Shown: positions 8,619-20,112 of the stretch, piece after piece | Layout of the letters: every line of letters starts with the position of its first letter | Position numbering within the stretch: the stretch's first letter is position 1 | NCBI GenBank assembly: GCA_030429565.1 | Contig: JAUIFE010000033.1 | Location: forward strand, 1 to 64,000 | DNA from: Holophagae bacterium | Lineage (GTDB): Bacteria > Acidobacteriota > Holophagae > Acanthopleuribacterales > Acanthopleuribacteraceae | DNA: 64,000 bases | Direction of reading: 5' to 3' | The notes under the pieces: model-generated | The model's database searches: none | The model's input: only the letters and a program-made list of their open reading frames with translations | Told to the model about the DNA's origin: nothing | Position numbers and translations under genes: made by a program

Positions 8619-11006
8619 ATGACACTTGTACTTTTGAGTTGGCTCTTGTCTTTTCAAGCGCCGACCAACCCTTCTTCTTTCCTCGACGGCAAACAACCGA
8701 TCGAGGGTTTTATCGACATGGCTTGGGATGCGCGCGAAGGACAGCTTTACTTGGCCCTCGACCGCCTTGAGCAACCTTTTATTTTGGCGTCTGGGCTGGC
8801 AGGCGGGTTGGGCTCCAACGATGTCGGCCTGGATCGCGGCATGGTGGAAGACACGCGGTTGGTGTTTTTCAAACGGGTCGGTCCCAAAGTTTTTTTAATG
8901 CAACCCAATACGCGTCATGGGGCGCGTACGGAAAGTGCGACGGAGCAACGCGCCGTGGCCGACAGCTTTGCCGTCTCTGTTTTATGGCAAGGCGAGATTA
9001 AGGCCGAAGAAAGCGGCGTGGTTTACGTACCCTTTAACGATTTCCTGTTTGCCGATCGCAGTGGCATTCGTCGGCGCCTGACCGAAACCGAGCAAGGTTC
9101 CTTTGCGGTTGATCAAGCGGCCTGTTACGTTCATTTACCGCGCACCAAAGCGTTTCCGCGCAACAGCGAAATCGAAGTCATGCTAACCCTAAGTGGTTCG
9201 CAGCCAGGAGATTATGTGACCGACGTAACGCCCGACGGCACGCGGATTTCGGTGCGCCAACACTTTTCATTGGTGCAATTGCCGGAGGCCGGTTACCGCC
9301 CGCGCGCTTACCATCCGCGCAGTGGCGGTTTTCCCTACAGCGTGCGCGACTATGCCGCCCCGTTGGACCGGCCGCTCGACCAACACTGGTTGTACCGCCA
9401 CCGTTTGGTGCGCAAGAAACCCAAGGCCAAGCGTTCCGAACTGGTGGAACCCTTGGTTTATTATGTCGATCCCGGTGCGCCGGCCCAAATTCGCGACGCG
9501 CTGATTGAAGGTGCGTCTTGGTGGAATCAGGCCTTTGAAGCGGCCGGCATTGTCGATGGTTTCCAAGTCAAAGTGTTGCCCGCCGACGCCGACCCGATGG
9601 ACGTGCGTTACAACGTCATTCAATGGGTCCACCGTGCCACGCGTGGCTGGTCTTATGGCTGGGTCATTCCCGATCCGCGTACCGGCGAGATCATCAAAGG
9701 GTTTGTGACCTTGGGTTCGCAACGGGTGCGGCAAGATCGCTTGATCTTTGAAGGCATGTTGCCGCTGCAAAAGGACGGCACGCGTGGCAAATGGAACCCG
9801 GTCGAATTGGCCTTGGCGCGCATTCGTCAGTTGGCGGCGCACGAGGTTGGTCACACCTTGGGGATTGCGCATAACTTTGCCGCCAGTGCCCATGACCGTG
9901 CGTCGGTAATGGATTACCCGGCGCCGTTGGTGACCTTGCGCGACGGCGAACTGGATTTCAGTCAGGTTTACGGCGTTGGCATTGGTGCCTGGGACAAGCA
10001 AGCGGTCAAGTATTTGTACGGCGAATGGTCTGATGAAGCGAAAGGCTTGGCTGGTGTTTTGCGCGAAACGGACGAACTCGGCTTGCCCTACATTACCGAC
10101 GAACATTCGCGCGAGGTGAGCGACGCGCATCCGCTGGCCAACCTGTGGGACAACGGCGCCGACCCGCTCGACGAGTTCGAGCGTTTGGTGGAACTGCGCG
10201 CCTTTTTGTTGGCCGGCTTTTCGCCTGCCAATTTATCGGCCGATCGACCCTACAGCACGTTGGAAGAGGTGTTGGTACCCGTTTACCTGCACCACCGTTA
10301 TCAGTTGCAGGCGGCCGCCAAAAGTATCGGCGGCATTCACTTCGACTATCGGGTGAAAGATGCGGTTGACGCCGGCACGCAAACCGGTAACCAGCCGGTG
10401 GCGGCTGATCGCCAGCGGCGCGCCCTGAAGGGTTTGCTGCAGACGTTGCGGCCCGAGTTTTTGGCATTGCCGAAACATTTACACCACGCCGTGCCGCCGC
10501 ATGCGCCAGGATATCCTGCTTATCGCGAACTGTTTGCGCGTCGCACGGGTCCGGTTTTGGATGCGATGTCGATGGCCGAAACCAGCCTATCGCTGAGTTT
10601 GGACGCCCTACTTGAACCTAGCCGTTTGCATCGTGTCGCCTTGCAGCATGCCTACGATCCAGACCAGTTGGGTGTTGCCGAACTGTTGGCACAACTAACG
10701 GAAACGCTGGTGGCCGAACCGTATCAAGATGATTTAAACGGCGCACTGGTTTTGCAAGCGCGCGAGCAAACGGTGCGGGCGCTGTTGGCGGTTTACCGCG
10801 ACGGCAATGTACGTGGTGATATTCGTTCGCTGGTGCGTGCCAACCTGCTGTTGTTGGTACACCAAACGGCCGGCGCCGGCGACAAAACCGTGCAGTACCA
10901 CAGCAAGTACTTGCTTGACACGATTGAGGCGATGTTGGCCGAAGAGGATTACCACGAAGGAGGCGATCCGGTTGCAGTTCCGCCAGGAAGCCCAATCGGC
11001 AACTAA
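8619..11006 (+). CDS. Secreted zinc-dependent metalloprotease (DUF5117/DUF4953 type)
   Basis: A 795-residue protein with a short signal peptide (MTLVLLSWLLSFQAP) and a GAGG five bases before the ATG. The N-terminal half carries the DUF5118/DUF5117 pattern (ILASGLAGGLGSNDVGLDRG near residue 55). The extended zinc motif HEVGHTLGIAHN begins at His408, with Glu409 catalytic and His412 and His418 as further ligands, followed by a met-turn-like SVMDYPAP. This metzincin-like family is exported in Bacteroidetes, Acidobacteria and Proteobacteria and is predicted to degrade extracellular protein. Length is typical. It is probably monocistronic, with a terminator directly downstream. Confidence 0.92.
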   Translation: MTLVLLSWLLSFQAPTNPSSFLDGKQPIEGFIDMAWDAREGQLYLALDRLEQPFILASGLAGGLGSNDVGLDRGMVEDTRLVFFKRVGPKVFLMQPNTRHGARTESATEQRAVADSFAVSVLWQGEIKAEESGVVYVPFNDFLFADRSGIRRRLTETEQGSFAVDQAACYVHLPRTKAFPRNSEIEVMLTLSGSQPGDYVTDVTPDGTRISVRQHFSLVQLPEAGYRPRAYHPRSGGFPYSVRDYAAPLDRPLDQHWLYRHRLVRKKPKAKRSELVEPLVYYVDPGAPAQIRDALIEGASWWNQAFEAAGIVDGFQVKVLPADADPMDVRYNVIQWVHRATRGWSYGWVIPDPRTGEIIKGFVTLGSQRVRQDRLIFEGMLPLQKDGTRGKWNPVELALARIRQLAAHEVGHTLGIAHNFAASAHDRASVMDYPAPLVTLRDGELDFSQVYGVGIGAWDKQAVKYLYGEWSDEAKGLAGVLRETDELGLPYITDEHSREVSDAHPLANLWDNGADPLDEFERLVELRAFLLAGFSPANLSADRPYSTLEEVLVPVYLHHRYQLQAAAKSIGGIHFDYRVKDAVDAGTQTGNQPVAADRQRRALKGLLQTLRPEFLALPKHLHHAVPPHAPGYPAYRELFARRTGPVLDAMSMAETSLSLSLDALLEPSRLHRVALQHAYDPDQLGVAELLAQLTETLVAEPYQDDLNGALVLQAREQTVRALLAVYRDGNVRGDIRSLVRANLLLLVHQTAGAGDKTVQYHSKYLLDTIEAMLAEEDYHEGGDPVAVPPGSPIGN

Positions 11007-11030
11007 TCACGCCGGCCAAGCGTTACAATG

Positions 11031-11070
11031 GGGGTCGAAACCAATCTGGTTTTCGGCCCCTTTTCTTTTG
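11031..11070 (+). terminator. Rho-independent terminator after the metalloprotease
   Basis: A GC-rich stem (GGGGTCGAAACC at 11031-11042 with GGTTTTCGGCCCC at 11048-11060, one bulge) is followed by TTTTCTTTT. It lies 25 bases after the stop codon. Confidence 0.75.
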
Positions 11071-11136
11071 TGCCGGCGCATGAGGGGTCGGACCCTTTGG
11101 GTTGTAGGGCGGTAGTGCTGGTTCCAAGGAGGCGGC

Positions 11137-12531
11137 GTGGGTCGTTATGAATGGATGTATTGGGCACTTGGGATCGCGAGTTTGGGATACGTGTTCCTCA
11201 AAGAATTCTTGAAACTTTCGTCCGACAGTGAACCGGCATCAAGCGGTGAAGTCGGCGCGGCTTCGCTGTTCCGATTTCAGGCCCATTTGCGCGGGTCGAC
11301 CCTGGATGAAAACGGGTTGCGCCATCACGAGGACGGGTATGACGTTCTTTTCAGTACCTTGCAGGTCGACATCCGTTTTCCCAAGGCGCGGACCTTTCCG
11401 TTTCCTTTTTTTCCCGGCGACGTGTTAACCGATGAATGCCGCTGGCTTGCGGACGAAGGGATTGAAATCGATAGGGAAGTAGCGCGGTTGATGCCGTACG
11501 ATGTGCGGGTGGCGCTGTATATGAAAGGGGAGCCGGTGGCGGCGCTGTTGCAAAGAGGGCGGGTTTTAGTTGACGCCGAAGGTTTGCGTTTCATTCCGTC
11601 CGGCCCGTTTCCGCGTGCCGAAGATGACCCGTTTCTGGAAGATGTCGTGGTGTACCACGAGCTGATGGCGCTGGCGAAAAACATTGCCGAACCAGGTGAT
11701 GTGATTGCCAGGTTGCGCGAGTTATTGCAGACGGACCAGAACGCAACAACCTGTGCCGGATTGGCCAAGGTCTGGTGTGCTTGGGACGGTATGGGCGTGA
11801 TTCGCAACAGCGCGTGGCCCGCACCGGTGTCCGGTGCCGGCTCGGTGGAAGGCGCCGATGCGGTTCGTTTGTTTCTTCACTTGCGCGTTGCTAAACCCAA
11901 TCATTACGGTGCATTTCTCGATTTGGCACCACGGCTGCCCCTCCCCTTAATTGCGGAATTTCTAACCCATATCGCGCGTTTTACCTTCCAACAGCAAGCT
12001 GATATTTTGGCGGCGGCGGTTGTGGCGGAGGGCATGTCGGACTTGGCGTTTGAAGGCGCCCAGCGGTTGCCGGAAACCTTCGCACGCCCCTTGTTGGTTG
12101 CGATCCTCCATGCGATGTTGCATCGACCGCGCGGTCGCAACGAAAATTGGTTTCTCCCACCTGTGTCGGTGATAGAAGGTTTTGTGCCGCACGAAAGCAT
12201 TGATGCCGTTCTTTTGCGGGGGTTTGACCGGGGATCGGAACCATCCCTATTCTTAGATGGCTTGGGAGAGGTTGGCACGGTGGCGGTGGTGGCCGAACTG
12301 GCGATGCGACGCAAAAAGGTGAAATCACACGATCGCGCCAGGCTTGAAAGCGCGATTGACCGGCTAAAAAACCGTTACGGCCTCGAAAACGAGGGCAACC
12401 AAGGCGCCTTGAGTGCGCTTGGTGCGCCGGTCCGTTCGGACGGCAGCTTGTCACCGGCGACCTTGGCGGATGGTTTTCTGTCGTCGGCAAACGAGGCGCG
12501 CGGGCGTTTGACGGCTGAGGATGAAGAATAG
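11137..12531 (+). CDS. Membrane-anchored hypothetical protein, first of a tandem paralog pair
   Basis: A 464-residue protein starting at GTG with AAGGAGG four bases upstream. One N-terminal membrane segment (residues 5-22) anchors it. The C-terminal third has HEAT-like helical pairs, including LGEVGTVAVVAELAMRRKKV. The last 60 residues are low-complexity, with DGSLSPATLADGF. The next gene shares the anchor, the GTVAxVAxLA helix and the SLSPAS-like tail, so the two are diverged duplicates. No enzymatic motif is visible. A role in membrane-associated protein interaction is possible but unproven. Confidence 0.85.
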   Translation: MGRYEWMYWALGIASLGYVFLKEFLKLSSDSEPASSGEVGAASLFRFQAHLRGSTLDENGLRHHEDGYDVLFSTLQVDIRFPKARTFPFPFFPGDVLTDECRWLADEGIEIDREVARLMPYDVRVALYMKGEPVAALLQRGRVLVDAEGLRFIPSGPFPRAEDDPFLEDVVVYHELMALAKNIAEPGDVIARLRELLQTDQNATTCAGLAKVWCAWDGMGVIRNSAWPAPVSGAGSVEGADAVRLFLHLRVAKPNHYGAFLDLAPRLPLPLIAEFLTHIARFTFQQQADILAAAVVAEGMSDLAFEGAQRLPETFARPLLVAILHAMLHRPRGRNENWFLPPVSVIEGFVPHESIDAVLLRGFDRGSEPSLFLDGLGEVGTVAVVAELAMRRKKVKSHDRARLESAIDRLKNRYGLENEGNQGALSALGAPVRSDGSLSPATLADGFLSSANEARGRLTAEDEE

Positions 12532-12790
12532 CGATGAGACGCCCCGCGCTTTTGGTGGGTGATTCAGTTCCAGCAGGGGCCAGGCCATGACGGCCGATGG
12601 GTCTGCCGTTATTGACGGAGGAACAATGCTAGAGGGGAAGTGGGTATTCCTAGGTCGGTGTTACTTCAAGCTTGAACCTAATTTCTTGTTTTGATCGAGT
12701 GAAACGATGACTTGTGATGGTTTCTTGATTCAATTGCGCTTAACAAAGTGACGGTGTTGTGCCGGGGATCCTTTTTTGGGGGAGGTTTCG

Positions 12791-14224
12791 TTGGATCACT
12801 TTGAGGTGGTGCACCATCCTTGGATTGGTGTTCAGACGTTTTTCGTTCTTTTGGTGTTTGGTATCGCCGGCATCGGTGGTTGGTTTTTTGTGCGGTTGGG
12901 CAGCCATCGTTTGCTTCGTTGGCTGGTGCAGCGACGCCTGGTCAACCCCGTGCGCGGCCTGGCGCGCTTGCGCAAGCAGTTGCCTGGCTGGAAAAACACC
13001 GATCACGGTATCCAGGGCCGCTTCGCAGACCAAGACGTCTTGCTCAGCGAGCAAAGCGTGGAAGTGATGTTGGCCGATCCCGGTCCGAGCCCCTTTACCT
13101 TGACGCCGATTGAAAAAGATCCCTTTCTGGCGGAAATCCCTTTATTAACCGAAGATCCCGTATTCGACAAATACTACAGCCTCGTCAGCGCCGATCCGCT
13201 GATTCTGGCTTACTTCGATCGGCCGACACGGCAACGGCTGCTGCACTTACGCAGTGTGAGGGGTGATCAATCGAGTTTGCGCTTGAGCCCTGGCGCCGAT
13301 TTTGGGGGATGGACCCAGGACTTTTATCATGGTTGGCGGTCGGGTCGCCACCACGAGCAGGATGCCGCTGTGCGCAAATTAGGCGGCACCTTGAGCTGGT
13401 ATCTTGCTGAAATGTTGTCGCTTGGGCGTTGGTTCAATCAACCGCTGGATATCGGGACCCGCCTGCGTCAAACCCTACTACAGGAAACCGTGCCTGCCTT
13501 GCGTGACCACCTGGCGGCGCTGTGGTGTGAGGCCGCTGACGCGGGTCGGCTGCAGGATCCGACATGGCCGGAGCCGATCGGCAAACACGCCGAAGATCCT
13601 CTGCTTAATTTTTTGTTTGGTCGCGTGGTTGGGAAACAGACGTCGACGACCTATGCTCTTTTTTTACCCCATTGCGGTGCGTATTTGGAAAAAGTTTTCT
13701 TGAAGGATATCGCCGTTTGGGACGACCATGAACAACTGGCATTAATCGCCCACGGCATCACCGAAGATCGTGGTTTTAACCTGGCTCTCGAGGCGGCACA
13801 ACAGTTGGGTGGACCACGCGTGCGCCGGTTTTTGTTGCAACAGGCCGAGCGTATGCACGACAACGTTCTACCCAGAAACCGCCGACGCCTGCCAGAAATG
13901 CTTCGTGGTCTGGCAGGCATGGGAACCGATGAAGACACGCTCGGTCTTGTTTGGCGATGTTTGCAACGCAAACAACATGTCCGTTTGTGCCTCGAAATCT
14001 TGAGTGAAATTGGGACCGTGGCCACCGTGGCCAAACTGGCCGAATATCGCAATTTGATAACGTTCGAAGATAGCGGTCACCTGGAGACCGCTATCTTCGA
14101 GTTGCAGCTCCGTCACCGTTTGTTAGGTGACGGGGGATCCTTGAGTCTTGTCCAGTCGGATGATGGGTGTTTATCGCCCGCCTCCGCCGAAGATGGCGAC
14201 TTGTCGCCTTCGACGCGGGATTAG
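12791..14224 (+). CDS. Membrane-anchored hypothetical protein, second of the tandem paralog pair
   Basis: A 477-residue protein. I chose the TTG at 12791 because GGAGG ends five bases before it; a frame from 12776 overlaps that site. Residues 12-32 form a membrane segment (FFVLLVFGIAGIGGWFFV). A central helical region contains EKDPFLAEIPLL. C-terminal HEAT-like helices include LSEIGTVATVAKLAEY, matching the upstream paralog. The tail has SLSLVQ, CLSPAS and DLSPST, echoing the paralog's SLSPAT. A perfect 15-bp inverted repeat sits inside the gene at 14064-14100. The 259-base gap from the first paralog argues for a separate transcript or a long leader. Confidence 0.85.
   Translation: MDHFEVVHHPWIGVQTFFVLLVFGIAGIGGWFFVRLGSHRLLRWLVQRRLVNPVRGLARLRKQLPGWKNTDHGIQGRFADQDVLLSEQSVEVMLADPGPSPFTLTPIEKDPFLAEIPLLTEDPVFDKYYSLVSADPLILAYFDRPTRQRLLHLRSVRGDQSSLRLSPGADFGGWTQDFYHGWRSGRHHEQDAAVRKLGGTLSWYLAEMLSLGRWFNQPLDIGTRLRQTLLQETVPALRDHLAALWCEAADAGRLQDPTWPEPIGKHAEDPLLNFLFGRVVGKQTSTTYALFLPHCGAYLEKVFLKDIAVWDDHEQLALIAHGITEDRGFNLALEAAQQLGGPRVRRFLLQQAERMHDNVLPRNRRRLPEMLRGLAGMGTDEDTLGLVWRCLQRKQHVRLCLEILSEIGTVATVAKLAEYRNLITFEDSGHLETAIFELQLRHRLLGDGGSLSLVQSDDGCLSPASAEDGDLSPSTRD
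14064..14100 (+). repeat. Perfect 15-bp inverted repeat inside a coding sequence
   Basis: TCGAAGATAGCGGTC at 14064-14078 is exactly complementary to 14086-14100, with a seven-base loop. It codes for part of the HEAT-like region of the gene starting at 12791. There is no T-run after it, so it is not a standard terminator. Confidence 0.8.
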
Positions 14225-14864
14225 GTAGGGTCCGTGACAGGTGTTGTCTCGCCGGCGGCTAAAGGCTGGCGGCCAAAGCGCCCGATGAAACCAAAGACGG
14301 TGCGCGTCGCATCGTCTACGACCTCGGCGGATTAGATTGGCGGCCATGGGCGCGATTTTTTTCGTACGACTGTTCCTGATTTTGGCCGGTTTTCTGTTCC
14401 GTCGTGTTGGCGGTGATTGGATCGGTGGCGGCGGTGAACACCTTGGCGCCCTTTCGCAACCAAGTAAAAAACGAGGATGCGGCAAACCATGCGTGATCGA
14501 TTGTGGCCTGACAGTTGCGCCACGGGCTGTCGCGAGGCGGCAGCATCAGCCCCGTGGTGGCTGAAAAAAAAAGCGGTGCCTTATCCCAGGCCGGTGAAGA
14601 CGTATCAGGCGCCTTTCGAGAATTCATGATTCAGCCATGAGCGGCTAAGCAAATTAATCAACAGTTCGAGGGATCTGGCGCTTCAAGATATTAATTTCGG
14701 GAAGTGAGCCTTAACGCCTTTTGCACATTTTTTTAAAAGGGCGCACGCCGCCCCAGCCAATCCTTTCGGCGAATTTGTGGGGTGCGGGGATATGGTTGAC
14801 CCCACATATGGTATTGACCTCCCCGAGGGGCCGCCGTATATTGGGGCTGATCCTGGCACTAGCC
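14225..14864. other. Intergenic region upstream of the riboswitch
   Basis: About 640 bases between the second paralog and the cobalamin riboswitch. Short frames on both strands have no ribosome binding site or recognisable product, so I call no gene. The AT-richer stretch at about 14640-14740 is the likely site of the promoter for the riboswitch-nrd transcript. Confidence 0.4.
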
Positions 14865-15085
14865 CGATTTGGCGGGCGGTTTAATAGGGAACCCGGTGAG
14901 ATTCCGGGACTGTCGCGCAGCGGTATTTGGGAACGAAAACCGTCGCGTGCGGCGACATCGTCGTGCGCGCGATCTCCGGCGCCTCCATGCGTTCGGATCG
15001 GCACTGAAACCCCCACGGTTTTGGGAAGCCACGGTTAGTAGGCGGCCACTTGGCCACGTCCATAAGTCCGAAGACCTGCCGGATC
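14865..15085 (+). promoter_or_regulatory. Cobalamin (B12) riboswitch aptamer
   Basis: The core fits the adenosylcobalamin riboswitch. AATAGGGAACCCGGTGAGAT begins at 14883, followed by TCCGGGACTGTCGCGCAGCG, the equivalent of the conserved GGGAA-GGTG-TCC-ACTG-CGC segment. The 3' signature, AAGTCCGAAGACCTGCC at about 15064, matches the conserved AGTCAGGA-ACCTGCC box. It precedes a thioesterase gene and nrdAB. B12 riboswitches before class I reductase genes are known from Streptomyces, where B12 represses the B12-independent enzyme. The aptamer limits are approximate. Confidence 0.85.
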
Positions 15086-15231
15086 CTTGGCGCGCCCACG
15101 CGGCCCGCCTTGGGTGTCCGAGCCTTCGCGTTAAAGGCCGTCGGAAAACGGGTCCCTTCTGTTGTATCGCGCCGCCGACGGTGCGCGTGCCGACGTGCTT
15201 GCGACCCTCTTTTCCCCATCTACGCCGGCTC

Positions 15232-15255
15232 GGCACCTCGACTTTTGGAGGTGCC
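15232..15255 (+). promoter_or_regulatory. Shine-Dalgarno-sequestering hairpin, likely riboswitch expression platform
   Basis: GGCACCT (15232-15238) is complementary to AGGTGCC (15249-15255). The second arm overlaps the GGAGGT ribosome binding site of the thioesterase gene. In this fold the site is masked, which suggests translational control by the upstream cobalamin aptamer. Confidence 0.6.
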
Positions 15256-15258
15256 CCC

Positions 15259-15674
15259 ATGAATGCTTCTGCTACGACCACGCCGCCGCTCGAGCAGCTA
15301 TCGGTCTTCGAAATGGTTTTTCCCGATAAAGCCAATCACTACAGTACGTTGTTTGGCGGTCAAGTCATGCAGCTAATGGATAAAGCTGCTTTTATCGTCG
15401 CCACCCGCCGCGCCCGTCGTCACGTGGTCACGGTTGCAAGTGACAATGTTTCTTTCATTGCGCCGGTTAAGGTCGGTCACCTCGTCGAAGTCCGCGCCGC
15501 CCTGACCAAGGTCGGCCGTACCTCGATGCAGGTGCTTACCGAACTCTTTAGCGAGGACGCCCTCTCTGAAGATCGCACCCTCTGCGCCTCCGGCACCTTC
15601 ACCCTGGTCGCCCTCAACCACCACGGCAAACCCGTTGCCGTTAGCGCTGAAGCGGCCACCGTGGGCGGTGACGT

Positions 15675-15678
<4 letters not shown>
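15259..15678 (+). CDS. Acyl-CoA thioesterase, hotdog fold
   Basis: A 139-residue protein with GGAGGT seven bases before the ATG. It has the YciA/BACH-type hotdog pattern: FPDKANHYSTLFGGQVM, then LMDKAAFIVA, with the conserved Asp of the catalytic helix, and VTVASDNVSFIAPVKVGHLV. Such enzymes hydrolyse acyl-CoA esters to free acid and CoA, usually as hexamers in the cytoplasm. The stop codon overlaps the nrdA start (ATGA), so the two are translationally coupled and both lie downstream of the B12 riboswitch. Its link to deoxynucleotide synthesis is not obvious; it may simply be a passenger of the operon. Confidence 0.88.
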
Positions 15679-18455
<2,777 letters not shown>

Positions 18456-18534
18456 AACGGATGCGGCGTCGCGCGCGGCGCCGACTTGATGTTGGAACAT
18501 CGGCCGGTTTGGCCAAAGCAAAAAGGAGAACGAT

Positions 18535-19662
18535 ATGTTGGATTGGCAAGATGGATCGGGAACAAACGCGGTGGCTGAACCGCCGCAGGCGGAAAGCAAA
18601 GACAAGAGCCACGGCGCGTCCGGGCTTGAGGCGATTGAATTGGGGGCGGGGCGGGTCACCGTCGACGAGAAACGGCTCATTAATTGCCGCGCCGACCTCA
18701 ACCAATTGATTCCCTTTAAGTATCCCTGGGCCTGGGACAAGTACCTGACCGCCTGCAACAATCACTGGATGCCGCAGGAAATCAGCATGGCGGCCGATGT
18801 GGCCATGTGGCAAGATCCACGCGGGTTATCGGAAGACGAGCGCACGATTATCAAACGCTCCTTGGGATATTTCTCCACTGCCGATTCGTTGGTCGCCAAC
18901 AATTTGGTGCTGGCGATTTACCGTCACCTGACCAACCCCGAATGCCGCCAGTACTTGCTGCGCCAAGCCTTTGAGGAAGCGCTGCACACCCATGCCTACC
19001 AGTACGTAATTGAGAGTTTGGGTTTAGACGAAACCGAGGTCTTTAACACCTATCGCGAGGTGCCCTCGGTGCATGCCAAGGCGGCGCTTAGCCTGAGTTT
19101 TACCAAGGCCCTGTGTGATCCTGATTTTAAAACCGGCACCACCGCCGCCGACCGCGAGTTCTTGCGCAACCTGATTGGCTTTTACCTGATCACCGAAGGC
19201 ATTTTCTTTTACGTGGGTTTTGTGCAAATCCTGTCGTTTGGCCGCCAGAACCGCATGGTCGGCACCGCTGAACAGTTTCAGTACATCCTGCGTGACGAAA
19301 GCATGCACCTCAATTTCGGCATCGACGTGATCAACCAAATCCGGACCGAAAATCCCGAGTTGTGGACGCCGACCTTTGAGGGCGAGATCCGCACCATGAT
19401 CGAGGAAGGCGTCGCCCTGGAGGAGGCCTACGCCGTCGACACCATGCCGCGCGGCGTGTTGGGGCTCAATGCCGCCATGTTCCGCGACTACCTGCGCTAC
19501 ATCGCCAACCGTCGTTGTCGCCAAATCGGCATGGCCCCCTTGTATGAAGGAACGCGCAATCCCTTTCCCTGGATGAGCGAGGCGGTTGATCTCAAAAAAG
19601 AAAAGAACTTCTTCGAAACGCGTGTGCTGGAGTATCAGTCCGGTGCGGCCTTGCGTTGGTAA
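18535..19662 (+). CDS. nrdB: Ribonucleoside-diphosphate reductase, beta (small) subunit, class I
   Basis: A 375-residue ferritin-like radical subunit with AAGGAG before the ATG. All six metal ligands can be assigned: Asp117, Glu148, His151, Glu221, Glu255 and His258. Tyr155, four residues after His151 (HTHAY), sits at the tyrosyl-radical site. The helix around the first ligand reads GYFSTADSLVANN, which resembles the Chlamydia-type subgroup, yet it keeps Asp and Tyr rather than that group's Glu and Phe. A tyrosyl-radical dimetal enzyme is therefore predicted. The C-terminus ends in hydrophobic residues suited to docking on NrdA. It is the last gene of the riboswitch-controlled operon. Confidence 0.96.
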   Translation: MLDWQDGSGTNAVAEPPQAESKDKSHGASGLEAIELGAGRVTVDEKRLINCRADLNQLIPFKYPWAWDKYLTACNNHWMPQEISMAADVAMWQDPRGLSEDERTIIKRSLGYFSTADSLVANNLVLAIYRHLTNPECRQYLLRQAFEEALHTHAYQYVIESLGLDETEVFNTYREVPSVHAKAALSLSFTKALCDPDFKTGTTAADREFLRNLIGFYLITEGIFFYVGFVQILSFGRQNRMVGTAEQFQYILRDESMHLNFGIDVINQIRTENPELWTPTFEGEIRTMIEEGVALEEAYAVDTMPRGVLGLNAAMFRDYLRYIANRRCRQIGMAPLYEGTRNPFPWMSEAVDLKKEKNFFETRVLEYQSGAALRW

Positions 19663-19757
19663 GCCGATTTGAACGCTCGGCTTAGGGTCGTCGGCCGCGA
19701 TTGATTGGTCGACCCGGTCGGTGTGGTTGTCGCAACCATGTCGTTGGTTCTGTGTAC

Positions 19758-19795
19758 GAGGCCTCGTCTTTCCGGCGGACGAGGCCGTTTTTTTG
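19758..19795 (+). terminator. Rho-independent terminator of the nrd operon
   Basis: A nine-base-pair stem, GGCCTCGTC (19760-19768) with GACGAGGCC (19778-19786), is followed by a seven-base T-run. It lies about 100 bases after nrdB. Confidence 0.9.
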
Positions 19796-19983
19796 GGGAA
19801 ATTTGGGCAAAGAGGTGAGGTGACGCTTAGCGGCTTTGGCTGAAGTGTGTCGCATGGGGTGTCAAAAATCGGCGCTTACCTGCAGGTGGTTAACAAAAAG
19901 TGTTACTGGGATTTACGGCGATCAAATACAATAGGAAGAGATTCATGGCGCACCTGAGTAGCAATATTCTAGGCATCAAACAT

Positions 19984-20023
19984 AAAAAAGGGCCCACTGT
20001 TATAAAACAGCGGGCCCTTTCCT
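19984..20023. terminator. Bidirectional terminator between convergent genes
   Basis: A strong hairpin (AAAGGGCCC plus CTGTT pairing with AACAG plus GGGCCCTTT) has A-runs on its left and a T-rich right side. It probably serves the minus-strand gene that ends at 20113 and can back up the nrd terminator. Confidence 0.85.
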
Positions 20024-20112
20024 AAAGGTACTAATAAATACACCTTATGCAGACCACCATCAAGTGGTTCATTAAAAAGTGTAGATTCTTAGTTTCTTGG
20101 GGAGGTAGTTTG

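Noticed and set aside
14316..14627. Short frames upstream of the B12 riboswitch
   Set aside because: No ribosome binding site on either strand and no recognisable product.
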